64,000 nucleotides of DNA from Curtobacterium sp. ISL-83. Lineage in GTDB: Bacteria; Actinomycetota; Actinomycetes; Actinomycetales; Microbacteriaceae. Positions within the stretch are counted from its first letter, which is position 1, and the number at the start of each line of letters is the position of its first letter. Under the pieces are notes generated by a model, which had not been told where the DNA came from, made no database searches, and worked only from the letters and a program-made list of their open reading frames with translations. The stretch is from assembly GCF_018613895.1 (NCBI RefSeq), contig NZ_JAGGPH010000003.1, forward strand, positions 1-64,000, in the 5' to 3' direction. Made by a program: the position numbers and the translations under genes. Below, piece by piece: positions 52,544-60,725 of this stretch.

Positions 52544-53941
52544 TTACGGGCGTTCGGTGCCCGCGAGCGGCGCACCGGTCAGCGCCGACAGGCGCTCCAA
52601 CCCCGCCTCGGCGACGAGCTGCCGCGCGAGCGGACGGGCCCGAGCCACCGCCTCGTGGACGTCGACGCGCGTCACGTCGCCGTCCGCCAGGCTCAGCCCG
52701 CCGTCCACCCAGACGTCGCGCACCTCGCGGCTGCCGGCCACGAAGACGACGGCCTGGTACGGGTCGTGCACGTTCGCGAGCGCGGGGCTCTCGCCGTCGA
52801 AGACCACGAGGTCCGCGCGCTTGCCGGGTTCGAGCGACCCGATCTCGTCCTCCATCCGGAGCGCCGCCGCGCCGCCGATGGTCCCCATCTCGAACGCTTC
52901 CCGGGCGCTCATCGCCGTCGCCTGCAGGTCCCGGATGCGGGCGAGCATCGCCGCGCTCTTCATGGCCTGCAGGAAGTCCTGCGAATCGTTCGACGCCGGA
53001 CCGTCCACGCCGATCCCGACCGCGACGCCGAGGGCGCGGAGCTCCGCGACCGGGGCGATCCCGCTCGCGAGGATCGCGTTCGCCACCGGGTTGTGCGCGA
53101 CGCCGACGCCGTTCGCCGCGTAGCGCTCCCGGTCCTCCCGGTCGACCCACACGCTGTGCGCGGCGATCACCGGGACGCGGAACATCCCCGTCGCCTCGGC
53201 GTGGCCGACCACCGTCTTGCCGGTGCGCAGGCGTGCCGCGGTGACTTCCTCGCGCACCTCGTGCACGTGCACGTGGATGCCGTGGCCGCCGTCGACCGCG
53301 TAGGCGATGTGCTCGTCCCACGCGGCGTCGGTGTACCGGCCGATCGAGGACATCCCGACGCGGAACGTGCTGTACCGGCTGGCGTCCGCGGCCTCGCGCA
53401 ACGCATCGAACTCCTCGAGGATCGGCGCCGGGCCGAAGCCGCGGTCGACGTCCCCGGACCCGAACGACACCACGCCGCGCAGGCCGAGCTCGTCGAGCGC
53501 CTGCACGACGCCAGGAGTCGCCGGTTCGCCCGGGATGGGGTCCGAGCAGAACATGTCGTTCGCAGTCGTGACGCCGCTCCGCAGCAGCTGGATGCCCTGC
53601 AGCATCGTGCCGGCGTAGGCCTTGTCGCGGGTCATCACCGGGTTCACGTGCGTGATGAGCGCGGTCAGCCACTCCCAGAGCGTGTACTGCGACGCGATGC
53701 CGGTGATCAGCCCCTCGCTGAAGTGCCCGTGGGTGTTCACGAAGCCGGGCGTGACGATGTCATTCGTGCCGCCGCGCACCGTCACATCGGGATGTGCGGC
53801 GGAGAGCTCGGTGAACGTGCCGATCGCGGCGACCCGGTCCCCGTCGAGGAGTACCGCGCCGTCCCGGATCGCAGCGGGCGTCGCGGAGGCGTCGGGGGCG
53901 GCGGTGAGCACCCAGCCGGCGCGGATCAGGGTCTGTGCCAT
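52544..53941 (-). CDS. Guanine deaminase-type amidohydrolase
   Basis: A 465-residue metal-dependent deaminase of the guanine deaminase / AtzB / TrzN group. Complete active-site set: NTHGHFSEG (metal His pair), HVHVHEV (third His and Glu), AAHSVWVD (fourth His) and VDGPASND (catalytic Asp). The setting in purine breakdown makes guanine or a related aminopurine the likely substrate, giving xanthine for the dehydrogenase. ATG 53941 lies 6 bp after the predicted -10, so the transcript should be leaderless. Confidence 0.83.
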   Translation of the reverse strand: MAQTLIRAGWVLTAAPDASATPAAIRDGAVLLDGDRVAAIGTFTELSAAHPDVTVRGGTNDIVTPGFVNTHGHFSEGLITGIASQYTLWEWLTALITHVNPVMTRDKAYAGTMLQGIQLLRSGVTTANDMFCSDPIPGEPATPGVVQALDELGLRGVVSFGSGDVDRGFGPAPILEEFDALREAADASRYSTFRVGMSSIGRYTDAAWDEHIAYAVDGGHGIHVHVHEVREEVTAARLRTGKTVVGHAEATGMFRVPVIAAHSVWVDREDRERYAANGVGVAHNPVANAILASGIAPVAELRALGVAVGIGVDGPASNDSQDFLQAMKSAAMLARIRDLQATAMSAREAFEMGTIGGAAALRMEDEIGSLEPGKRADLVVFDGESPALANVHDPYQAVVFVAGSREVRDVWVDGGLSLADGDVTRVDVHEAVARARPLARQLVAEAGLERLSALTGAPLAGTERP

Positions 53942-53947
53942 GGGGCG

Positions 53948-53990
53948 AACCTAGGGGCCCGGTGTTCCGCGGGTGTTTCGGCGCGGTTAC
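53948..53990 (-). promoter_or_regulatory. GlnR-like box and -10 of the guanine deaminase-type gene
   Basis: On the minus strand GTAAC, GAAAC and GGAAC with exact 6-bp spacers (53990-53964), 10 bp, then TAGGTT (53953-53948), 6 bp before the ATG. One of two such promoters in the 122-bp spacer between divergent deaminase genes. Confidence 0.65.
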
Positions 53991-54024
53991 CCCTGTCTGC
54001 AGGACGGGCGCGGCGGGTCGGGAC

Positions 54025-54056
54025 GACACGGGCCGGAAACAGCGGACTGCTACAAA
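54025..54056 (+). promoter_or_regulatory. GlnR-like box and -10 of the 8-oxoguanine deaminase-like gene
   Basis: GACAC and GAAAC separated by 6 bp (54025-54040), 10 bp, then TACAAA (54051-54056), 7 bp before the ATG. The same spacing as at the divergent gene, 34 bp away. Confidence 0.55.
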
Positions 54057-54063
54057 CGCTCCC

Positions 54064-55362
54064 ATGCTGACCGTCACCGGTGCCCTCCGCGTCCTCGTCG
54101 ACCCCCGGACCGAACGCGACGGTGACGTCGTCGTGGACGACGGCAGCGACGTCGCGAGCACCCTCGACGCCTCCGGGTGCGTCGTCACCGCCGGACTCGT
54201 GAACGCGCACCACCACCTGCTGCAGACCGCCTTCCGGACGCTCCCGGGCACGCGTGGCGTGCCGATGGCGGACTGGCTCCCGGCCATGGCCGGGGCCTAC
54301 GGGCGGGTCGGTCACGATCCCGAGCTCTACGGACTGGCCGCGTCCGTCGGAGCCGCTGAGGGCCTCCTGTCCGGCGTCACGACCATCGCCGACCACCACC
54401 TGAACTGGCCCGCTGGCGGCACCACGGACGACACCGTCGCGCTCGCCGCGGCGACGGTCGACGCGGTGCGCGGTCTCGGGGGGCGACTCGTGTTCGTCCG
54501 CGGGTCGGCGCGGGACGACGCGGAGCGCGTCGCCGCCTCCGCCGAGGCGATCGTCGCAGCGCTCCTCGGCGACGACGCTGTCGGCGGCGTCGACCCGGAC
54601 GGCCGACTGCAGATCGCGGTCGGGCCCGCGGGGGTGCACTCCGACGACGAGGCCGTGTTCCGCGCACTCGGCGCGGTCGCCGCCCGGCACGGGCTGCGTC
54701 GACGGACGCAGGCGAACGAGCAGGTCGACACCGCCATCGCGCTCGAGCGCTACGGACGCCGACCGCTCGACCTGCTCGAGGAGTGGGGGTGGCTCGCGCC
54801 GGACGTGAGCATCGCGCACCTCTGCGACGTCACCGACGAGGAGATCACGCGCCTCGCCGCGGCCGGCGTCACCGCGACGCACGCCCCCGGTTGCGACGTC
54901 CCGATGGGGTGGGGGATCGCCCCGGTTTCGCGCCTCGCCGATGCCGGCATCAGCGTCGGGCTCGGCACGAGCGGCGGCGGCAGCAACGACGCTGGGCACC
55001 TCCTGGCCGACGGTCGGCTCGCGATGCAGGTCTCCGCGCTCGTCGGGCCGCAGCTGCCCGCGCGGCAGGTGCTCGGCATGATGACCGAGGGGTCGGCCGC
55101 CGGTCTCGGGCGCCCCGAGCTCGGGCACCTCGACGTCGGGAGCGCGGGGGACCTGTGCGTGTGGGACGTCTCCGGGGTCGCCGACGCGGGGGTCGACGAC
55201 CCGGTCGCGGGGCTGCTCTGGGCCTCGCCGGGGCGGCGGCCCCGGCACGTCGTCGTCGGTGGGCGCGTGGTGGTGCGGGACGGGAGGCTCGTCACGGCTG
55301 ACGAGCGCGAGCTGGCGGCCAGTCTCGGGGAGCGGCTCCGGCGGACGCCGGCCCGGGTCTGA
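54064..55362 (+). CDS. 8-oxoguanine deaminase-like amidohydrolase with altered active site
   Basis: A 432-residue amidohydrolase similar to the 8-oxoguanine/guanine deaminase group: NAHHHLLQTAF gives the first His pair and AHLCDVTD a later His. Two normal positions are changed. Where relatives have a His-x-His-Leu-x-Glu segment, this reads RTQANEQVDT, and the catalytic-Asp segment reads GTSGGGSND rather than a VDGSASND form. The enzyme may use different chemistry, act on another substrate, or have lost hydrolase activity. ATG 54064 sits just after the -10, hence leaderless. Divergent from the guanine deaminase-type gene. Confidence 0.78.
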   Translation: MLTVTGALRVLVDPRTERDGDVVVDDGSDVASTLDASGCVVTAGLVNAHHHLLQTAFRTLPGTRGVPMADWLPAMAGAYGRVGHDPELYGLAASVGAAEGLLSGVTTIADHHLNWPAGGTTDDTVALAAATVDAVRGLGGRLVFVRGSARDDAERVAASAEAIVAALLGDDAVGGVDPDGRLQIAVGPAGVHSDDEAVFRALGAVAARHGLRRRTQANEQVDTAIALERYGRRPLDLLEEWGWLAPDVSIAHLCDVTDEEITRLAAAGVTATHAPGCDVPMGWGIAPVSRLADAGISVGLGTSGGGSNDAGHLLADGRLAMQVSALVGPQLPARQVLGMMTEGSAAGLGRPELGHLDVGSAGDLCVWDVSGVADAGVDDPVAGLLWASPGRRPRHVVVGGRVVVRDGRLVTADERELAASLGERLRRTPARV

Positions 55363-55365
55363 GGG

Positions 55366-55430
55366 TGGGGCTGGGGGCTGGGGGCTGGGGGCTGGGGGCT
55401 GGTGGCTGGTGGCTGGAACGAGCGTTCCAG
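55366..55430. repeat. 7-bp minisatellite and palindrome upstream of uraD
   Basis: About seven units of GGGGGCT with GGTGGCT variants (55366-55414), directly after the upstream stop, then a perfect inverted repeat CTGGAACG-AG-CGTTCCAG (55413-55430). The palindrome could act as operator or as hairpin terminator; the array could vary by slippage. Confidence 0.85.
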
Positions 55431-55478
55431 CACAGCCACGGCGGGGGTGGTGCGGCTGACGGACCGCGACGAGTGCCC

Positions 55479-55521
55479 GTGACCTGCCGGAGACACGGCC
55501 GAAACACGCGACTGTCATCCT
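55479..55521 (+). promoter_or_regulatory. GlnR-like box and -10 of the uraD operon
   Basis: GTGAC, GAGAC and GAAAC with exact 6-bp spacers (55479-55505), 10 bp, then CATCCT (55516-55521), 6 bp before the uraD ATG. The -10 is weak but its position matches the other promoters. Predicted leaderless. Confidence 0.6.
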
Positions 55522-55527
55522 CCGGAC

Positions 55528-56022
55528 ATGGACATCTCCGAACTGGACCGGCTCGCCGCCGCCGACGCCGGCGTGCTCGTGCGCTCGTGGGCGGCCGTGC
55601 CGAGGTGGGTCGACGCGGTCCTGGCCGCCCGGCCGTTCGCGTCGGTCTCGGACCTCGCCGCGACCGCGGACCAGCTGGCCCGGACGTGGTCCGACGACGA
55701 GGTCGCAGCGGCCCTGGCCGACCACCCGCGGATCGGGGACCGGCCGACCGGCTCCGGGGCGAGCGCTGACGCGTCCCGCGTCGAGCAGTCGTCGTCCGCC
55801 GACGCCGAGCCCGAGACGGCGGCCGCGATCCGCGAGGGCAACGCCGCGTACGAGTCCCGGTTCGACCGGGTGTTCCTGATCCGTGCCGCCGGGCGTTCCG
55901 CCGACGAGATCCTCGCCGAACTCCGGCGTCGCCTCGGGAACGACGACCTGGCCGAGCGCGTCGAGGTCGCCGACGAACTCCGGGCGATCGCGCTGCTCCG
56001 ACTCGAGCGGACGTTCGCGTGA
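55528..56022 (+). CDS. uraD: OHCU decarboxylase
   Basis: A 164-residue 2-oxo-4-hydroxy-4-carboxy-5-ureidoimidazoline decarboxylase. The family signature HPRIG near residue 65 and the ExxxYExRF-type segment (NAAYESRFDRVFLIRAAGR) are present. It makes (S)-allantoin from OHCU, the last step of urate breakdown to allantoin. The predicted -10 lies only 6 bp upstream of the ATG. Overlaps uraH by GTGA. Confidence 0.93.
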   Translation: MDISELDRLAAADAGVLVRSWAAVPRWVDAVLAARPFASVSDLAATADQLARTWSDDEVAAALADHPRIGDRPTGSGASADASRVEQSSSADAEPETAAAIREGNAAYESRFDRVFLIRAAGRSADEILAELRRRLGNDDLAERVEVADELRAIALLRLERTFA

Positions 56023-56348
56023 GCCACCTGACGACCCACGTGCTGGACACGACGCACGGCCGCCCCGCCGCCGGGATCGCGGTGACCCTGCGCGACGCCG
56101 ACGGGGTCGTCGTCGCGCGCGGGACCACCGACGACGACGGCCGCATCGGGGAACTCGGGCCGGAACGGCTCGCCGAAGGGACCTGGACGCTGTCGTTCGC
56201 CACCGGGGCGTACTGGGCGGGTCTCGGCATCGCGGCGTTCCACCCGCGCGTCGACGTGGTGATCACCGTCCCCGGCGCCGACGAGCGTCACCTGCACGTC
56301 CCGCTGCTCCTCAGTCCGTTCGCCTACTCCACCTACCGAGGGAGCTGA
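56019..56348 (+). CDS. uraH: 5-hydroxyisourate hydrolase
   Basis: A 109-residue transthyretin-like HIU hydrolase: LTTHVLDTTHGRPA at the N-terminus carries the catalytic His, and the protein ends in the diagnostic YRGS. It hydrolyses 5-hydroxyisourate formed by uricase to OHCU. GTG start overlaps the uraD stop; the uricase gene begins 6 bp after its stop. Confidence 0.95.
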   Translation: MSHLTTHVLDTTHGRPAAGIAVTLRDADGVVVARGTTDDDGRIGELGPERLAEGTWTLSFATGAYWAGLGIAAFHPRVDVVITVPGADERHLHVPLLLSPFAYSTYRGS

Positions 56349-56354
56349 CCCCGC

Positions 56355-57377
56355 ATGACCGACACCAGTACCGCCGCTGTGCCCGCTGCGTCCACCGATC
56401 CCGCTGCGTCCACTGTTCCCGGTGTGTCCAGCGATTCCACCACGTCCACCGTTCCCGCCACGTCGACCACGACCGTGCACCTCGGGGACAACCAGTACGG
56501 CAAGGCCGAGGTCCGTCTGGTCCGCGTGACCCGGGACACCCCGCGGCACGAGATCGAGGACCTGACCATAACGACCCAGCTGCGCGGTACCGCGCTCGCC
56601 GACTCGTACACCGACGGCGACAACGCGAAGGTGGTCGCCACCGACACGCAGAAGAACGTGGTCTACGCGTTCGCCCGCGAGCACGGCGTGCACAGCCCGG
56701 AGGAGTTCCTGCTCCGCGTCGGACGCCACTTCACGACGGCGTTCGACTGGTACGACGGCGCGACCCTGTCCGCCGAGCAGCACGCGTGGGAGCGCATCGC
56801 CGTGGACGGCCACGAGCACGACCACGCGTTCGTCCGCGCGGGCCGGGGTACCCGCACCGCAGTCGTCCAGATCGACGGCGACAGCACGCACGTCATCGCC
56901 GGCGTCACCGACCTCACCGTCCTCAAGTCCACCGGCAGCGAGTTCCACGGCTTCCCGCGGGACGGGTACACGACGCTCGCCGAGACCGACGACCGGATCC
57001 TCGCGACCTCGGTGACGGCACGCTGGCGGTACACACCGGAGGCCGTGGCGGCGGGCATCGACTACGACGAGCGCTACACGGCGATCCTGGACCGGATGCT
57101 CGCGACCTTCGCCGACCTGCACTCACTCGCCCTGCAGCAGACCCTCTTCGCGATGGGGCGGACCGCGATCGAGGCGTTCCCGGAGATCGCCGAGGTCCGC
57201 TTCGCGATGCCGAACAAGCACCACTTCCTCGTCGACCTGACGCCGTTCGGCCTGGACAACCCGGGCGAGGTGTTCTACGCCGCGGACCGGCCCTACGGGC
57301 TCATCGCGGGCACGGTCGTCCGGGACGGCGTGGCCGACGCGCCCGCTGCCTGGAGGTCGCTGCCCGGATTCGTGTGA
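56355..57377 (+). CDS. uox: Urate oxidase with Ser/Thr/Pro-rich N-terminal extension
   Basis: A 340-residue cofactor-free urate oxidase, made of two tunnelling-fold repeats. NQYGKAEVRL supplies the catalytic Lys, ATDTQKNVVY the catalytic Thr, and FHGFPRD, NKHHFLVDL are further conserved regions. The family is usually near 300 residues; here about 40 extra residues precede the fold, rich in Ser, Thr, Ala and Pro and built from imperfect AASTDP/AASTVP-like units. It oxidises urate to 5-hydroxyisourate. Last gene of the operon. Confidence 0.94.
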   Translation: MTDTSTAAVPAASTDPAASTVPGVSSDSTTSTVPATSTTTVHLGDNQYGKAEVRLVRVTRDTPRHEIEDLTITTQLRGTALADSYTDGDNAKVVATDTQKNVVYAFAREHGVHSPEEFLLRVGRHFTTAFDWYDGATLSAEQHAWERIAVDGHEHDHAFVRAGRGTRTAVVQIDGDSTHVIAGVTDLTVLKSTGSEFHGFPRDGYTTLAETDDRILATSVTARWRYTPEAVAAGIDYDERYTAILDRMLATFADLHSLALQQTLFAMGRTAIEAFPEIAEVRFAMPNKHHFLVDLTPFGLDNPGEVFYAADRPYGLIAGTVVRDGVADAPAAWRSLPGFV

Positions 57378-57525
57378 CGTCCGTGATGAGATGTCCCTGG
57401 CGTGGATCTGGAGCGATGTCCGACAGGCGGGCTGCCCGGGAACGCCCCAGCCACCTCGTGATTGGCTGGAGGAACTGGAACGACACCCGCGTTCCGGTCG
57501 AGCGCAGCGTGAGGACGTACGGCCC

Positions 57526-58620
57526 GTGACACAGACAGCACCATCCGGATACATCGCGACCCGACCGGCGGCACCCGGCACAGGCAGCGGGACGTCGACC
57601 TACTCGGGACTGTTGCGACAGGTCAAGGACCAGGGGCTGCTGGAACGGCGCACCGGGTTCTACTGGGCCGTGTTCGTGGTGCTGATCGTGGCGCTCGCGG
57701 GGAGCTGGGTGGCCTTCGCCGCACTCGGACACTCGTGGTTCCAGCTCATCGTCGCGGCCGTGCTCGGCGTGCTGTTCACCCAGTTCGCGTTCCTCTCGCA
57801 CGAGGCCGCGCACCGCCAGGTGTTCGCGTCGAACACCTGGAACGACCGCACCGCCCAGTGGGCGGGCACCTTCCTCGCCGGGGTCAGCTACTCGTGGTGG
57901 ATGAACAAGCACTCGCGGCACCACGTCAACCCGAACACCGTCGGCAAGGACCCCGACATCTCGTTCGAGGCGCTGTCGTTCCGCGAGGAGGACGCGGCCG
58001 CCAAGCGCGGTTTCCTCCGCTGGCTCGTCCAGCGTCAGGGGTACGCGTTCTTCCCGATGCTGCTCCTCGAAGGTGCCAACCTGCACTGGCAGTCGGCGCG
58101 GGTGCTGGCGGACGTCAAGGAGCTGAAGGGCCGTCGCATCGAGGCCGCCCTCTTCCTGCTCCGGTTCTGCATCTACCTCGGGGTGCTCTTCTGGTTCCTG
58201 CCCGTCGGCATGGCGTTCGCGTTCCTCGGGGTCCAGCTCGCGGTGTTCGGCCTGTACATGGGGGCCTCGTTCGCGCCGAACCACAAGGGCATGCCGGTCA
58301 TCCCGCACGACCAGAAGGTCGACTTCTTCAGCCGCCAGGTCCTCACGTCGCGGAACATCCGCGGCGGTTGGTTCATGCTGCACTTCATGGGTGGGCTGAA
58401 CTACCAGATCGAGCACCACCTCTTCCCGAACATGCCCCGCCCGCAGCTCCGTGCCGCACGGACGCTCGTGCGCGAGTACTGCGCGGACCTGGACGTCCCG
58501 TACGTCGAGACGACGCTCGTCGACTCGTACCGGATCGTCGTCCAGTACTTGAACCGCGTCGGCCTCGCCGCCCGGGACCCGTTCGACTGCCCGATGGTCG
58601 CCGAGCGTCGCATCCGCTGA
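57526..58620 (+). CDS. Fatty acid desaturase
   Basis: A 364-residue membrane fatty acid desaturase with the three histidine boxes HEAAH, HSRHH and QIEHH, and the usual four membrane segments. It belongs to the acyl-lipid / linoleoyl-CoA-type front-end branch (GGLNYQIEHHLFP), which introduces double bonds into membrane acyl chains, often in the cold. GTG 57526 fits the domain start; GAGG is 11 bp upstream. The 150-bp spacer after uricase shows no obvious control element. Confidence 0.88.
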   Translation: MTQTAPSGYIATRPAAPGTGSGTSTYSGLLRQVKDQGLLERRTGFYWAVFVVLIVALAGSWVAFAALGHSWFQLIVAAVLGVLFTQFAFLSHEAAHRQVFASNTWNDRTAQWAGTFLAGVSYSWWMNKHSRHHVNPNTVGKDPDISFEALSFREEDAAAKRGFLRWLVQRQGYAFFPMLLLEGANLHWQSARVLADVKELKGRRIEAALFLLRFCIYLGVLFWFLPVGMAFAFLGVQLAVFGLYMGASFAPNHKGMPVIPHDQKVDFFSRQVLTSRNIRGGWFMLHFMGGLNYQIEHHLFPNMPRPQLRAARTLVREYCADLDVPYVETTLVDSYRIVVQYLNRVGLAARDPFDCPMVAERRIR

Positions 58621-58672
58621 CCTGACGACTCCGCGCCCGGACCCGCACGAACCGCACGAGCCTGGAGACGAC

Positions 58673-59221
58673 GTGTTCGAACGCACCGTCCTCGACGGCG
58701 TCACCCTCCGGCCCCTGGAGACGTGGCACGCCGAGGATTTCGCAGCGCACCTCGACCGAGCGAGGGAGCACATCCGCCCCTGGGTCGGCCCCGCGTTCGT
58801 CACCGACACCGTCGCCGGTGCACGCGCGACCCTGCAACGGTACGCAGACGCGACCGCTCACGACGGTGCCCGCATCTACGGCCTCTGGGAGGACGGAACG
58901 CTGCTCGGTGGCGTGATGTTCACGACCTTCGACGCTGCCTGGGGCACGTGCGAGATCGGCTGCTGGTTGGAACCCGCAGCCGAAGGACGAGGCCTGGTCA
59001 GCGCAGCGGTGCGCGTGCTCGTGGACTGGGCGTTCACCGCCCGCAGCATGGAACGGGTCGAGTGGCGGTGCCGAACCGACAACACGCGCAGCATCGCCGT
59101 CGCCCGGCGGCTGGGGATGCAGTCCGACGGGGTGCTCCGGAGCAGTTGGGTCTTCGCCGGGCAGCGCTACGACAAGGAAGTGTTCTCCGTCCTCCGGCAG
59201 GAGTGGTCGCAGCGCCTCTGA
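58673..59221 (+). CDS. GNAT family acetyltransferase (RimJ/RimL type)
   Basis: A 182-residue N-acetyltransferase: IGCWLEPAAEGRGLVSAAV carries the acetyl-CoA binding motif (GRG), followed by the WRCRTDNTRSIAVARRLGM motif typical of RimL-type proteins. Substrate could be a ribosomal protein N-terminus or a small amine. GTG start shortly after the desaturase stop, 52 bp apart, on the same strand. Confidence 0.88.
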   Translation: MFERTVLDGVTLRPLETWHAEDFAAHLDRAREHIRPWVGPAFVTDTVAGARATLQRYADATAHDGARIYGLWEDGTLLGGVMFTTFDAAWGTCEIGCWLEPAAEGRGLVSAAVRVLVDWAFTARSMERVEWRCRTDNTRSIAVARRLGMQSDGVLRSSWVFAGQRYDKEVFSVLRQEWSQRL

Positions 59222-59246
59222 TCGAGACGGGGTGACGGCGGCAGGA

Positions 59247-60725
59247 TCAGGTCCGCCGCGTCCACCGCACGGTGACGAACAGCGCGACGACGACCGCGAC
59301 GGCGACGAAGGCCGGCGCGCCGCGTCCACCGAGCGGTGCGGCGGCGCCCGCGAGCAGCGCCAGGATCGGCGCGTCCAGGGCCCACAGCACCCGGATGAAC
59401 GGCATCGGGTCACCGATCGCCGACGGCGCCGGCGTCATCAGGAACACCGGCGACGGACCGCGCAGGGCGTTGCTGACCTTCGTGCCCGCGACGACGAGCG
59501 GCAGCGCGATGCCGGCCCAGACCAGCACCGGCAGCGACGCGGGTGCGACGACCGCGCCCGTCACGATCGCGGTCCCACCCGCGACGACCAGCGCCGCGGC
59601 CGTCGGCAGCACCGTGTGCAGCGCGACCAGCTGGCCGTCCTCGATGCCGTAGAGCGCCAGGTCACGGGCCACCTGGGCTGCGTGCTGCAGCCCGCGGGTG
59701 AACGCACCGAGGCCGACGAACAAGAGGATCGCGGCGAGCATCCCGAGGAGCGCACCCCCGGTGGGCACCACCGTCGCGACGACCAGGGCCAGTCCGGACG
59801 CGGCGAGCGTCACGACGCCCGTCACCAGACGGGCGGGCATGCGCACCGCCCCGACGAGGTCGCGGACCACGAACACGACCCAGAGGCGCGCGCTGCCGAC
59901 CACGGCGCGCAGTCGTCGGCCGGCGCTCGGTCGTGCCTGGTAGGTCTCGGCCACCGCGGTGAAGTCCATGCTGATCGCGTGGGCGACGGCCAGCTCCCAC
60001 GCGGCGGCCTGGGCGGCGAGGGTCTCGGTGCTGATGCGGTCGAGCAGCCACGGGACCAGCACCAGACCGGCGATCGCGGCGACGGCGAGGAGCAGGTCGG
60101 CCGGACCGACCCCGGTCGACGTGGACACCCAGGCCCAGGGCCACGTCGACCGGCGGCCCGCTTCGACCGCCGCCGCGATGAGCGCCAGGATCGCGAGTGC
60201 TCCGGCGACGCGGGGTGCCGCCTGTCCCAGGAGCCAGCACGCGACGGTGACGACGCCGATCAGGGCACCGCGGATGCCGACGTCGAGCACGGCGCCCGGC
60301 GTCACCAGCCCGCGGGACCCGATCGCCGAGCCGAAGAACACGGCCACCCCGCCGCCGACCACGACGGCGATGACCACCGCGGCGATCATCCGCGACCGGA
60401 AGACCGTCCGACGTGGCAGGTCGCTGTCCGCGAGCGCGTGGGCGAGGAACGGCGGTGCCACCGCCGGCCCGCGTGTCGTCCCGGTGACGAGCGCTGCCGC
60501 CCAGAGTCCGAGGACGACCGTGCCGGCGGCCGTCGCCGCGACGGGCGACGACAGCGCCGTCGTCGACGCGGCCGTGGCCGCCGCGGTCCACGCCGCCCGG
60601 AGGACGGGCGTCACGACGATCAGCGACAGGAGGACGAGCGAGTACGCGATGTAGGCCCGGTCGCCGATGCTGCGGTGCTGGCGGGCCCGCCAGATGCCCG
60701 TGGCCGCGCGGAGTCTCGCGGTCAC
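59247..60725 (-). CDS. ABC-type membrane protein of unknown substrate
   Basis: A 492-residue integral membrane protein with about a dozen hydrophobic segments and few other marks. It is coupled by GTGA to an ABC ATPase gene upstream, so it should be the permease of that transporter, probably an exporter of the Gram-positive two-gene type. No binding protein is present. Substrate unknown. Confidence 0.75.
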   Translation of the reverse strand: MTARLRAATGIWRARQHRSIGDRAYIAYSLVLLSLIVVTPVLRAAWTAAATAASTTALSSPVAATAAGTVVLGLWAAALVTGTTRGPAVAPPFLAHALADSDLPRRTVFRSRMIAAVVIAVVVGGGVAVFFGSAIGSRGLVTPGAVLDVGIRGALIGVVTVACWLLGQAAPRVAGALAILALIAAAVEAGRRSTWPWAWVSTSTGVGPADLLLAVAAIAGLVLVPWLLDRISTETLAAQAAAWELAVAHAISMDFTAVAETYQARPSAGRRLRAVVGSARLWVVFVVRDLVGAVRMPARLVTGVVTLAASGLALVVATVVPTGGALLGMLAAILLFVGLGAFTRGLQHAAQVARDLALYGIEDGQLVALHTVLPTAAALVVAGGTAIVTGAVVAPASLPVLVWAGIALPLVVAGTKVSNALRGPSPVFLMTPAPSAIGDPMPFIRVLWALDAPILALLAGAAAPLGGRGAPAFVAVAVVVALFVTVRWTRRT

